A DNA stretch of 64,000 bases from Beroe forskalii (taxonomy: Eukaryota > Ctenophora > Nuda > Beroida > Beroidae), in the NCBI GenBank assembly GCA_011033025.1, contig WFMF01000054.1:496001-560000 (forward strand), written 5' to 3'. Positions within the stretch are counted from its first letter, which is position 1; the number at the start of each line of letters is the position of its first letter. Both the position numbers and the translations under genes were made by a program. The notes beneath the pieces are model-generated. The model did not search any database. It was not told where the DNA came from and saw only the letters and a list, made by a program, of their open reading frames with translations. Below, in pieces: positions 11,926 through 22,003 of this stretch.

Positions 11926-13290
11926 TCTTAGGGTCATGCTTGACCTAACTGGAGAGTCATCAAATTTTGATGACTAGGCAGTTAGTTTTCGAGTAATAGT
12001 TGTACCAAAATACTGTGAAAATCGCTAAAATTACATTCCCTTGTGTTTGAATATATCTCGTAAGTTAGCAGATAGACCCCCTAATTTTTTGTCGTTTTCT
12101 TGTTCTCTTGGTCATGATTGAGATAACTGGAAAGTTTCATCAAAATGTGACGACTAGTTTTCGAGTAATTGTTGTACCAAAACAGGCCCGTAGCCAGGAT
12201 TTTTTCCGGGAGGGGCCCTTGCGCCGTGAGCGAAGCCAAGCTGCGGCAGGGGTCTGGGGGCGCAGCCCCCAGCGGGGTCCAGGGGCGGAGCCCCGGAAAA
12301 TTTAAGGGAAATTAGGGTGCTGTAGGATGAGTTTTACAATTAAGAAATGTACAGGAAATGTACAGGACGATATTTGTCAAAATCAGAGCATTGAAAAAGT
12401 ATACAATCAACTATAAGCGAGTTATAACAGTCAGAATAAGATTAAACTGCCACTATTTAACCAAGCCAAAGTATATTATTATGATTATCAGTCAAACAAC
12501 TTTTATTCTAGCTATTTTTTGAAATGGTACCTTTTCTTCCGAGGGGGGCTGCAGCCCCCCTAGCCCCCCCTCTGTCTACGGGCCTGTACCAAAATACTGT
12601 GAAAATCGCTAAAATTATATTTCCTTGTGTTTGAATATATCTCGTAAGTTAGCATATAGACCCCCTAATTTTTCGACGTTTTTATGTTCTTTGGGCCATG
12701 CTTGACCTAACTGGAAACTTTCATCTAAATGTGACGACTAGTTTTCGAGTAATCGTTGTACCAAAATACTGTGAAAATCGCTAAAATTTTATTCCCTTGT
12801 ATTTGAATATAGCTCGTAAGTTAGCATATAGACCCCCCTAATTTTTCGACGTTTTTATGTTCTTTGGGCCATGCTTGACCTAACTGGAAACTTTCATCTA
12901 AATGTGACGACTAGTTTTCGAGTAATCGTTGTACCAAAATACTGTGAAAATCGCTAAAATTTTATTCCCTTGTATTTGAATATAGCTCGTAAGTTAGCAT
13001 ATAGACCCCATAATTTTTTGACGTTTTTATGTTCTTCGGGTCATGCTTGAGATAACTGGAAAGTTTCATCTAAATTTGACGACTAGTTTTCGAGTAATCG
13101 TTGTACCAAAATACTGTGAAAATCGCTAAAATTATATTTCCTTGTGTTTGAATATAGCTCGTAAGTTAGCATATAGACCCCTAATTTTTGACGTTTTCAT
13201 GTTCTCTGGGTCATGATTGAGATAACTGGAAAGTTTCATCAAAATGTGACGACTAGTTTTCGAATAATTGTTGTACCAAAATACTGCGAA
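11926..13290 (-). repeat. 171-bp satellite array, inverted block
   Basis: The same unit reads in the opposite orientation from about 11926, where GATGAAAC of the last forward unit runs straight into GTTTTCATGTTCTTAGGG of an inverted unit. There are roughly 5-6 copies once the MITE at 12183-12586 is removed. These copies are more divergent from the consensus than the late forward copies (GGGTCATGCTTGACCTAACTGG against the forward AGTTATCTCAAGCATGACCC). The array ends near 13290 with a degenerate unit. Confidence 0.9.
12183..12586. mobile_element. 404-bp MITE, hAT-like, inside satellite
   Basis: The ends are inverted repeats (CAGGCCCGTAG at left, CTACGGGCCTG at right). It is flanked on both sides by TACCAAAA (12175-12182 and 12587-12594), an exact 8-bp target duplication. 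The empty site, a single TACCAAAA, is visible in every other satellite unit. It has GC-rich subterminal stretches (GGGTCTGGGGGCGCAGCCCC) and an AT-rich middle with no open frame, so it is non-autonomous. The 8-bp duplication and CAGG-type end fit the hAT superfamily. Confidence 0.85.
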
Positions 13291-13505
13291 AATCGTATTT
13301 TGTTACATATCATACACCGAGTTTTCCGCAGTATTCTTGGTACACTTTTGATTTAGGTCTTAGTGCTATACTTTAATGGATTTCCTTGTGACGGAACGCG
13401 CGAAAATTGACACTTCGCGATCTTAGGCTGCTCATTACTTTTTGTGCCTACTATAGAGCATAAAATCTTTGATCTGGAGACAACAAAAAATCATTTTTGT
13501 CCAAG

Positions 13506-13595
13506 GGGCCGGCTAAAATGGTTCAAAAACGATTGGATTTTTGTCCATAGGGCCGGTTAAAAGAACGGCCGGTTAAAAAAAGGCCGGCTAAATAA
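13506..13595. repeat. Cluster of GGCCGGYTAAA words
   Basis: Four occurrences of GGCCGGCTAAA or GGCCGGTTAAA lie in 90 bp at irregular spacing, separated by A-rich DNA. The word is not seen elsewhere in the window. It could be the remains of a transposon end region or a binding-site cluster; the sequence does not say which. Confidence 0.5.
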
Positions 13596-14831
13596 AAGCC
13601 AATAAGGTATATTATCTCTTATACAACTTTTATAGATAACAATATTATAGATATCAATATCCTTTTTATAAAGGATTAAGGGGGTTTAAGCACCTATGAA
13701 AAGTTGGGCCCACGTGCCGGCTAGAAACGGAGTTAAGATCCCGCGATTTTTTGCAAGGTAGTAGAAAAATAACCTATTTGTGGAAAGCCATCGTTTTTAT
13801 TTGAATTTAGGCTTTGGATTTTCCGTAATTAATGCTCAAAGTTGGAAAAAATATCGCGAAAAACAATATCGAGTTCAAGGATTGAATCAACCGTTGTGAT
13901 GGTTGCTATGTTGTTGCTATGTTGCTATGTTGTTGCGCGCAAATCTGCACGTGCATTTTAACGAATTACATGTCATTTCGTTGATTGCTCTTTTTGAGAC
14001 GTTTCGAATGTTGGAAATAGATTTGATTAGCTATGCACGGAATATTAAAATCATGGACTCATGGGGAGAAGCGTTTACGATAGAAGCACAATCAATATAA
14101 CATACGAGAAAAGGAAAGAAATTTAGAGGTAAGATTACTTTTCATCTGTGGTGGAAGTTCTGTATTTACGAGTCAATTGCAGAAAATTTTCCCTACAAAG
14201 CAAAAATATTAAGTACGGCAAAAACATTTTAAAGCCACGCCAATGAAAGGTGGAATAGAAATTTATGGTACGTGATGCATTCAGAGTTTTAAGCCGCGCA
14301 CGCGCATTAATTCAGCATTGCGCGTACTTCGCAAAGTTAGGAATTTAATAAAATTGTCAAATTGATGCCTGGCGCTGCGCGCGCGGCCGTATTCTATTCT
14401 CAAAAACGCCAAATAAAACGTGATTTTCCATTTACCGTGACCACCGACTACACAATTTTGGTTTAATTTTCTTAATTAAGTAATCATGCTGATGTGATTA
14501 CTGATTCACAAATCTCAAAAAATGATTTTACTGTTTCTGTTTTATCCGAAGTGCGCCTTGCAGGCTGCATTGAACCCCTGATTCGATAATTCATGTTTTA
14601 TGGTGGTGAGTGTCACCTACCTTCTCATTCAGTTTGTTGAGTGCCCTTGATGGGGATTTCATTATTTTCATTGTTCTTATTTATGTCTTTCAAAGTTTTA
14701 AAGCCCTTCAAAGTTTTAAAGCCCGCCGTGGGATTTCAATCAGCTAAGCAATCGTATCGCTATACTTCAACCATTAAAACCTATCTGCAATTAAATGTGT
14801 ACCCAATTGACTAGATAGAGGTCCAACTAAA

Positions 14832-14854
14832 GAGAAAACCCAACGGGTTTTCTC
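14832..14854. other. Perfect hairpin, 10-bp stem
   Basis: GAGAAAACCC, a three-base loop AAC, then GGGTTTTCTC. The stem is perfect. No adjacent gene gives it a role. Confidence 0.7.
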
Positions 14855-14946
14855 GTTAGATTATAATCAACAACATATTATATGCATAAATCGGAACAAA
14901 TTGTCTGGATTTTTCCGAGCTTCGATGGCCTCGCCTGTGCCAGAAG

Positions 14947-15276
14947 TCAGGGCCTGCAGTTGACTGTATCGACTGAGCACTTCCTTTTTAGCGCAAACAC
15001 ATTCGAGCCGGCACGGCCTTTGGTATTTGGTTCAGCTCCAGACACAACGTTTCGTAATTCCTCTTGAGACGGTGCGTCTTTAACGCGGTGTCCTGAGAGT
15101 TTGTAACTGGCGCATTCTTTGCAACGTGCACACTCTGCACCACTGTTCGGACACAGGCTGACTTTTTCTCTTTCGTCAAGTCTGTCTGTCCCATCAGCCG
15201 CAATATGTGGCCCATCTTTCTGGTGGATTTGGTTACAGGGCGTAATGTGTCTATGTTTCAGATGGTGCTTGATTGC
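14947..15276 (-). CDS. Unidentified cysteine-rich open frame
   Basis: A minus-strand frame of about 109 codons without an ATG. Its middle reads CPNSGAECARCKEC, a compact cysteine cluster of zinc-binding type, followed by a charged stretch. The GC content is higher than in the surroundings. A second minus-strand frame (starting MGHILRLMG) is open over the same bases, so the choice of frame is uncertain. It could be an internal piece of a degraded retroelement polyprotein, or chance. I do not recognise it. Confidence 0.2.
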   Translation of the reverse strand, partial: AIKHHLKHRHITPCNQIHQKDGPHIAADGTDRLDEREKVSLCPNSGAECARCKECASYKLSGHRVKDAPSQEELRNVVSGAEPNTKGRAGSNVFALKRKCSVDTVNCRP

Positions 15277-16399
15277 TTATTTTGAACATGGGATCCGAGG
15301 AAAAAGGGGGATTAGGAGACATCTTATCTAATATCTATCTGTAACTGCTGGAATTTCTTTCTGCTGAAATCGATAACTTATAAAAAAGAGGAAAATTTGA
15401 GGACGGTCATCAGTCAGCCGTGTCTTATTCTCATCTTCTCATTTTCTACGATGTATCTGCGGAAAACCCAAATCCAGGGTACCGGCCTCTGAATTGCAGC
15501 TCCGTATGAAGCTCATGATACAAATCTCGAAGACCTGTTATTTACTCTCTCCATCTGCTCGCACTGTTTCGCGTCTCGTAACATCTTCTGGTCACCGGAC
15601 AACATGAGTCGCTGGATCAGCTTCAACAGTATCTCAGTATCTTATTCACTCACCTTCCCTTCGCAGGACCAGCTTTCTAATCTTTCTCTTTTCATCTGAA
15701 GCTTCTTTGGTCTCTGCAATTGGTCTCAAAACAGAATATACTATTGCTAAACGCGGTTTTGGGAGTTCGGGGAACAGTCAAATTTCCACCATCACTATCA
15801 GAAGGGTTCTGGAAATGATTTGCTTGTTAAGTTTTCCGGAAGATTTCTGTAAAAATATTAACAAAATTGACAAATGTTATTTTTGCTGGGTCTCTTCCAG
15901 GTCGTACGCACCGTACTGATGCTCGTTGGCATCAGTTAACATCCTCCACAAGGTACCTCCCAGGCAGCTGATTGCTGCTGATTCTAGCTGTTGACATCTC
16001 TCATTAAACCGTTTCTCTGTTTTCCTTCAGCGAAAAAGGAAAAGTAACATCTCATTTCTGTGGAATCTCTTACGCAAGGTAGATTACTACAGCTTTTATG
16101 CATTTAATCGACGGATGTTGTTTTGGGAAAAATACCTATTTTTCTTTCTTCTTTATTATCCTTCGGTAAAACGATATTACGAAAGTTTGAAAAACCACTC
16201 TTCTTATTCCTGATACAGCACAGTCAGGATCAGATGTCTTCCGATAAATCTGGCCTCCTCCCGATCAGGATAAGATGTCCATTGTGTCTCCTATTCCAGT
16301 TTGAGTCTCTCAAATATTGGATGTCAACAAATTCTGTTGCGACTGACATCTCATGAGTTAGATAGGAGGTAAACCTTTTGTTTTCCATATCTTTTTTTA
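15277..16399. other. Stretch without a recognisable gene
   Basis: Short open frames at 15707-15919 and 16123-16356 show no domain or splice structure. Base composition is less AT-rich than average up to about 15.7 kb, which may reflect a worn-out transposon. Confidence 0.35.
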
Positions 16400-16645
16400 A
16401 GATAGGTAGGTACATGCTTAAAGTGTATAATTTACCTAAAAATATCAGAAGGTTCGATTTTAATCCTCAACTACAGTCTACAAAGTAGGTTCCTATATTG
16501 GAAATTTGGTAAACATTTTGCTGTACGGTATGTCGGTATGTAGAATTAAGAAACCGATTAAGAAACTTTTAGGCTCAAAATCGTGAAAAAATAAGAAACT
16601 TGTAGCCTAGGTTTTCAATAAGTTTCTTATAAAAAAAACTGAGTG
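16400..16645 (-). repeat. Dispersed repeat A, second copy
   Basis: This is the reverse complement of 33127-33378. It includes paired AAGAAACTT/AAGTTTCTT words and ends in CTGAGTG followed by TA. The other copy begins TA-CACTCAG. A TA at this end of both copies suggests the terminus of a TA-target DNA transposon, but I could not find its opposite end. Confidence 0.7.
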
Positions 16646-17295
16646 TAATTGACGGAAAACGGCCTTGTATTCCGTTGTATTTTCGAGTACGTGTTCATTA
16701 CCTTTACTTACTGTGTTCTTCATCATGTCGACTTCGGACATAGAGGTTGAGACCTGGATGAGAGGTTACCATATTTATCGTGACATGGAAGAACATTGAC
16801 AGAGACCAGGAAGTGTTTTTAAAGAAACAACCGAACAACCAGTTTGATAAGAACGCAATTGGAGGATATGTGAAGTTCCTAAATCCTGAAGATGACACAA
16901 TACTGACAGAAATCGGCCACTTACCACGTAACTTCTCACGTGCCCTGAAAAAGATAACTGGAGAGGAAGTATTCGGATTCAAATGCAGGGTGGCTGACAA
17001 GAATGCTGTGAGAGCATCAGGACTCAATGGTTTGCAGATAAGAGTCATCATCAACATAACTCTGACAAAGAAGAAGATCATGATGTTGAGAAAACAGTTG
17101 GTGAAACTTTCTGATTGTTGTTTGATTTTGTAAAATTCTAACAAAAAAATACATGAATTTTGATTTGTTTTGTATGTATATTTTCAAAATTTTCAAAATG
17201 TCTTAACGGGGAGGTTGTTAAATAACTGTCCCCCACCGTAGTAAAAATCCAAAAAACTGTAATCGTCCCCCCCCCGTCTATTTGAGACTGAAGAG
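16646..17295 (+). mobile_element. Part of a HIRAN-carrying, TA-flanked transposon
   Basis: The right end (…GAGACTGAAGAG followed by TA at 17296) is the same terminal repeat that bounds the short element at 33639-34020 on both sides. Inward from it the two share the CCCCCACCGTAGTAAAAATCC region and the 3' end of the HIRAN frame. The left terminus was not identified; repeat A abuts it. So this is a longer but incomplete member of the family of which 33639-34020 is an internally deleted derivative. Confidence 0.6.
16725..17133 (+). pseudogene. HIRAN-domain protein, frameshifted
   Basis: An ATG at 16725 opens MSTSDIEVETWMRGYHIYRD and then hits a stop at 16797. The frame one base over (from ~16780) continues WKNIDRDQEVFLKKQPNNQF and later EIGHLPRNFSRAL. 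This order (GYHIY..., W, acidic residues, K-x-x-NNxFDKNAIGGYV, IGHLPR) is that of a HIRAN domain, a DNA-end-binding fold known from HLTF/Rad5-type helicases and also found in stand-alone proteins. A one-base frameshift near 16780-16787 breaks it. The annotated-looking start at 16780 is a GTG and is not a real start. The stop is at 17131-17133. It sits 160 bp from a transposon terminal repeat, so it is best read as transposon cargo or a transposon gene. Confidence 0.65.
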
Positions 17296-17967
17296 TAATC
17301 TCTCAGTTCTATAGGTCTAAAAATCGATTCGTTGAGCGTATAAATCTCAGATTTGCTGTATTTCTATACCGCTTTATAGCAATTTGTATTCTGGTAACAA
17401 ATCAGGTTCATATAGAACTGGTTTGGGATCGTTCACATATTACGTAATCAATTTTTGGCCATTTTCAACCCCCCCTCCCTCCCCCTCGTAATCAAACGTA
17501 ATCAAAGCCCAAACCCCCTCTCTTGAGGAGAATATTACGTAATCATGGCTTAACCCCCCCACCTTTTTGAGTATAAAATGAAGAAAATGGACAGTGTAAA
17601 TACTTTAAAATTGATTATGTTTCAACTTTGGAAAAATTTATGAAAATATTGAGGTAAATTTTTAAAAATGGTGCTGAAAAATGGTGCTTTTGAGTTGGTT
17701 TTCTGAAAATTTTGCTTAAAATACCGAGAATTTGTGGCAAAAAATGTCGAAAATTGTGTCAAAAATTGTAAATTTTGATTACGTAATCAACCACCAAACC
17801 CCCTCCCCCTTCCCGTAATCAAACGTAATCATTTGAAAACTCCCCCCCTCCCCCTAGGTGATTACGTAATATGTGAACGATCCCTTTTTGTATAAACTTC
17901 AGCGTATAAATCCCAGATTCGCTGTATTTCTATACCGCTTTGTAGCAATTTGTTCTGGTTCATTGTT
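17296..17967 (+). repeat. Dispersed repeat D, copy split by a MITE
   Basis: 17296-17424 and 17885-17967 together equal the reverse complement of 1-214. They are separated by the MITE at 17425-17884. Confidence 0.85.
17425..17884. mobile_element. 460-bp MITE with GATTACG-rich ends
   Basis: Terminal inverted repeats of about 26 bp start GGGATCGTTCACATATTACG and are mirrored at the right end. Subterminal DNA repeats GTAATCAAACGTAATCA-like words beside C-rich runs. Comparison with the empty copy (1-214) shows that a TTTTT site became TTT-element-TTTTT, that is, a 3-bp duplication. A 3-bp, T/A-rich duplication and GGG ends suggest PIF/Harbinger relatives, tentatively. There is no coding capacity. 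Confidence 0.8.
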
Positions 17968-18077
17968 GTATTCTACTCAATTATACTCCAATAACGTTAT
18001 ATAGTTACCACAGAATCTCTGTTATTGACATCGTGTAAATAAATTTTATCCTATTCACCAGTACTAATTAATTTGCA

Positions 18078-18572
18078 ATGGATTTCGAGTCACTGAAACA
18101 GCACGCTTTTTCTATTCACAAAATGGCTCAAGAAGGTCCAGATCTCTATTTTTGCCAGCCTTATATTGAGGGTCCTACACATGCATATCCCAAAATAACA
18201 GATGTCCTTCTTAACTTTGTGTTCTGCAAATTGAATTGTGGCTGGGTCTTTATAACCAATGCTACTGGACTGAGTGTGTCATCTCCAGTTAGTATTTATT
18301 GTTCTAGCAAGGTCATGTTCGGTTCACCGTTGCAGCCTGAACTGAAAAGAGTTTTGAGGCATTTTTCCCTTTTGCTACTAAACTCAACGTCTATAACCCG
18401 AGAAATACTTCAAGGTACGATAAAGACGGTTGTTTGCTAGCACTTGCTTCATTTTGGTGCGCTGTGAATAACCGATTCATTGAAACAGAGCAGTGGTCAC
18501 AGGAAGGCTTTGTCCGTAATGTTGTTTCTGTGTTGGAACAAAAGCCTATCTGTTTCCCTGAATCAGTGCTCA
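18078..18572 (+). pseudogene. Unidentified protein fragment, frameshifted
   Basis: The frame from the ATG at 18078 (MDFESLKQHAFSIHKMAQEG) looks coding for ~90 codons. Around 18345 the protein-like reading moves to the next frame (FEAFFPFATKLNVYNPR, then YDKDGCLLALASFWCAVNNR and EQWSQEGFVRNVVSVLEQKP) and stays open until it is cut at 18572, exactly where the satellite begins. Cysteines and aromatics are common; no family is recognised and no signal peptide or membrane segment is seen. One frameshift plus the abrupt end indicate a broken gene or exon, with the satellite inserted in or grown from its end. A transposon gene is an alternative. Confidence 0.4.
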
Positions 18573-20525
18573 GGCCAATTTGAGGTTTATTTCAAAATTG
18601 TGTCAAATTTGACACAATTTTGTACTCGCAAAAATTTCTATGTTCAGGATCAGTGCAGTTTAGAAATGAATTTTTATTTTTTCGAATTTCGTTCTGAAAC
18701 TTTATCTGCACATGTTTCGGGCAATTTGGAAGTAAATTAGGCCGATTTGAGAATTTCTGATTTTTGCACGTGATGCGCGTTTGTCGCACGTGCAGTACTG
18801 AAAATGGCTTATTAGTGCATTAGATATAACCCTATTATGATATTCTATGAATACAAATCGATATCAGGCTGTTTTGGGGTTAAAAATGGCCAATTTGAGG
18901 TTTATTTCAAAATTGTGTCAAATTTGACACAATTTTGTACTCACAAAAATTTCTATGTTCAGGATCAGTGCAGTTAAGAAATGAATTTTTATTTTTTCGA
19001 ATTTCGTTCTAAAACTTTATCTGCACATGTTTCGGGCAATTTGGAAGTAAATTAGGCCAATTTGAGAATTTCTGATTTTTGCACGTGATGCGCGTTTGTC
19101 GCACGTGCAGTACTGAAAATGGCTTATTAGTGCATTAGATGTAACCCTATTATGATATTCTATGAATACAAATCGATATCAGGCTGTTTTGGGGTTAAAA
19201 TGGCCAATTTGAGGTTTATTTCAAAATTGTGTCAAATTTGACACAATTTTGTACTCGCAAAAATTTCTATGTTCAGGATCAGTGCAGTTTAGAAATGAAT
19301 TTTTATTTTTTCGAATCTCGTTCTAAAACTTTTTCTGCACATGTTTCGGGCAATTTGGAAGTAAATTAGGCCGATTTGAGAATTTCTGATTTTTGCACGT
19401 GATGCGCGTTTGTCGCACGTGCAGTACTGAAAATGGCTTATTAGTGCATTAGATGTAACCATATTATGATATTCTATGAATACAAATCGATATCAGGCTG
19501 TTTTGGGGTTAAAAATGGCCAATTTGAGGTTTATTTCAAAATTGTGTCAAATTTGACACAATTTTGTACTCGCAAAAATTTCTATGTTCAGGATCAGTGC
19601 AGTTTAGAAATGAATTTTTATTTTTTCGTTTTATTTTTTCGTTCTAAAACTTTATCTGCACATGTTTCGGGCAATTTGGAAGTAAATAAGCCGATTTGAG
19701 AATTTCTGATTTTTGCACGTGATGCGCGTTTGTCGCACGTGCAGTACTGAAAATGGCTTATTAGTGCATTAGATGTTACCCTATTATGATATTCTATGAA
19801 TACAAATCGATATCAGGCTGTTTTGGGGTTAAAATGGTCGATTTAGAGTTTATTTCAAAATTGTGTCAAATTTGACACAATTTTGTACTCGCAAAAATTT
19901 CTATGTTCAGGATCAGCGCAGTTTAGAAATGAATTTTTATTTTTTCGAATTTCGTTCTGAAACTTTATCTGCACATGTTTCGGGCAATTTGGAAGTAAAT
20001 TAGGCCGATTTGAGAATTTTCTGATTTTTGCACGATGCGCGTTTGTCGCACGTGCAGTACTGAAAATGGCTTATTAGTGCATTAGATGTAACCTATTATG
20101 ATATTCTATGAATACAAATCGATATCAGGCTGTTTTGGGGTTAAAAATGGACAATTTGAGGTTTATTTCAAAATTGTGTCAAATTTGACACAATTTTGTA
20201 CTCGCAAAAATTTCTATGTTCAGGATCAGCGCAGTTTAGAAATGAATTTTTATTTTTTCGAATTTCGTTCTGAAACTTTATCTGCACATGTTTCGGGCAA
20301 TTTGGAAGTAAATTAGGCCGATTTGATTTTTGCACGTGATGCGCGTTTGTCGCACGTGCAGTACTGAAAATGGCTTATTAGTGCATTAGATGTAACCCTA
20401 TTATGATATTCTATGAATACAAATCGATATCAGGCTGTTTTGGGGTTAAAAATGGTCAATTTGAGGTTTATTTCAAAATTGTGTCAAATTTAGAAATTTG
20501 ACACAAATTTGACACAATTTTGTCG
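18573..20525 (+). repeat. ~315-bp satellite with palindromic core
   Basis: About six copies. The AGGCTGTTTTGGGG landmark falls at 18866, 19181, 19495, 19815, 20127 and 20432 (spacing 305-320). Each unit has a perfect 30-bp palindrome: CAAAATTGTGTCAAA followed by its own reverse complement. Each also has a GCACGTGATGCGCG / TCGCACGTGCAG pair with CACGTG-type boxes. The last palindrome (20475-20520) is rearranged into a longer inverted structure. Short plus-strand frames of 72-86 codons recur with the unit and are not genes. Confidence 0.95.
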
Positions 20526-20834
20526 GAAACATGGACTCGATAGCTACGCGATACTCTTCTGTCGAAAGTGGAAGAAGTCGTGAAACGTTAAAACAGTAAA
20601 CCAGTGACGTACGTATGTGACATTCCTATCACCAGAGTAATTACTACTTGAGAAACAGAACGCAGTACATTGCATGTCCATTTCAGGTCACTAGTCAGGT
20701 ATACGCTAGGAAGTTTCTGGCGTGTGCACTGCTAAATCTGGTAGTGTGCGGTGTGCTAGGGAAGGGAAGCCCAACAAATCCACCTTATATTATATATAGG
20801 TAGTGTTATACCTTGGCACTTCGTTTTATTGTAG
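20526..20834. other. Flank of the satellite, possible 5' exon
   Basis: A short frame begins MDSIATRYSSVESGRSRETL at 20531, with a possible donor (ACA|GTAAAC) near 20595. Its phase does not fit the exon candidate at 20835, so I do not join them. Confidence 0.2.
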
Positions 20835-20966
20835 GCACAGACAAATGACTCGGGCATTGAAGGGCTTGAAACTCCAAACAGGAAACGGAAAAAATTTGCA
20901 CTTGACTTCGAGTTGCCAAGTGTGATGAAATGTGGAGACGCTGCTACCAGGCGAGACTACTTATAG
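20835..20966 (+). CDS. Candidate terminal exon, unknown protein
   Basis: A pyrimidine-rich acceptor (TTTTATTGTAG) is followed by 43 codons and a TAG. The peptide contains TNDSGIEGLETP and then NRKRKKF, a basic patch like a nuclear localisation signal, and ends ATRRDYL. Base composition and the absence of other stops support coding. No upstream exon of matching phase was found, and the plus strand is opposite to the ZNF608/609-like gene nearby. It could be the last exon of an unrelated gene or a pseudo-exon. Confidence 0.35.
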   Translation, partial: AQTNDSGIEGLETPNRKRKKFALDFELPSVMKCGDAATRRDYL

Positions 20967-21790
20967 ATGTGTATCTGTTGGCAGCATGTGAAACGCTAGG
21001 TATGGTGTGAAGGGGCTATTGGATGCTATGTTATGATTCGCAGAAGATGCTAGGTAAACAAACAAGCTCACGTGACACGTCACATAATTAAGTTGTATCA
21101 GAGTTAATTTTATCTAAATGACAAAATGTCTCTGTACATGGGGACGTGCATTGAGATATCACATCTTATGCATGTTTCCAAAATCCAATTTCCAACGAGG
21201 CATGGTGGCTAGAATCTCCACGACGTATGAATGTACATTGTACAAAGTGTATGTACAATGTTGAGTGTACGTCTATCAACGTTTAACATACTTCGTATAG
21301 ACCGAGGCCTTTCCCAGACCAGAAAGCCTAAAATTTAACGAATGATTCTGCAAGGTTTCATCCATTACGTACTATTTAGGTGTAACATGTATATAGCTGT
21401 AGTGTGGCAGGGAAAAGATTGCTACACTGGCTGTAAAATGAGAGACTGAAAGATTTTAACCATCTGTGATTTTCCCGGAAACTCCCATCAATATTCCGGA
21501 ATTTTATATCACTATCAAATCTTATGTTTCTCGTGCAGTGTTATCACAGTTCAAGTTTAAATGAATGTCTAGGACCAATGTTATCATTCAACCTAATACT
21601 CATGAAATTTTATATTACTGAATATTGTCAACTCCAATATAGTTTCCCCATGCTTAATATACAATCTAATTCAGTCATTAGCGAATCCAGTCAGTTCTTT
21701 TCCAAATTCCAGATCACGTATACGTAGCCATAGAGAATGGAGATGTATCAATGGCAAATGTATCATCTTTCACGCATGTAAATGGAATGT
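20967..21790. other. No feature recognised
   Basis: Moderately AT-rich DNA with stops in all frames; nothing supportable. Confidence 0.45.
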
Positions 21791-21792
21791 AC

Positions 21793-22003
21793 AGGTATGT
21801 ATGTATGTATGTATGTACAGGTATGTTTGTATGTATGTATGTATGTACAGGTATGTATGTATGTACAGGTATGTATGTACAGGTATGTATGTATGTATGT
21901 ATGTATGTATGTATGTATGTATGTATGTATGTATGTATGTATGTATGTATGTATGTATGTATGTATGTATGTATGTATGTATGTATGTATGTATGTATGT
22001 ATG
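21793..22003 (+). repeat. (GTAT)n / (ATGTACAG) microsatellite
   Basis: A pure GTAT run occupies about 21890-22003 and is preceded by an interrupted block in which TACAG breaks the tetranucleotide every 12-32 bp. Long frames in it (CMYV repeats, or HTYI on the other strand) are artefacts of the repeat. Confidence 0.97.

Larger units (their letters stand above)
13291..14946. other. Non-coding stretch with old repeats
   Basis: No convincing gene. It contains a cluster of GGCCGG(C/T)TAAA words (13506-13595), patches rich in CGCG near 14290-14390, and a hairpin at 14832-14854. A 65-codon plus-strand frame at 13903-14100 has no recognisable features. Confidence 0.4.

Noticed and set aside
5556-13290. 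CRISPR-like array
   Set aside because: Units are contiguous 171-bp repeats without unique spacers, in animal DNA.
16704-17144. 146-codon minus-strand frame
   Set aside because: Antisense shadow of the HIRAN-domain reading.
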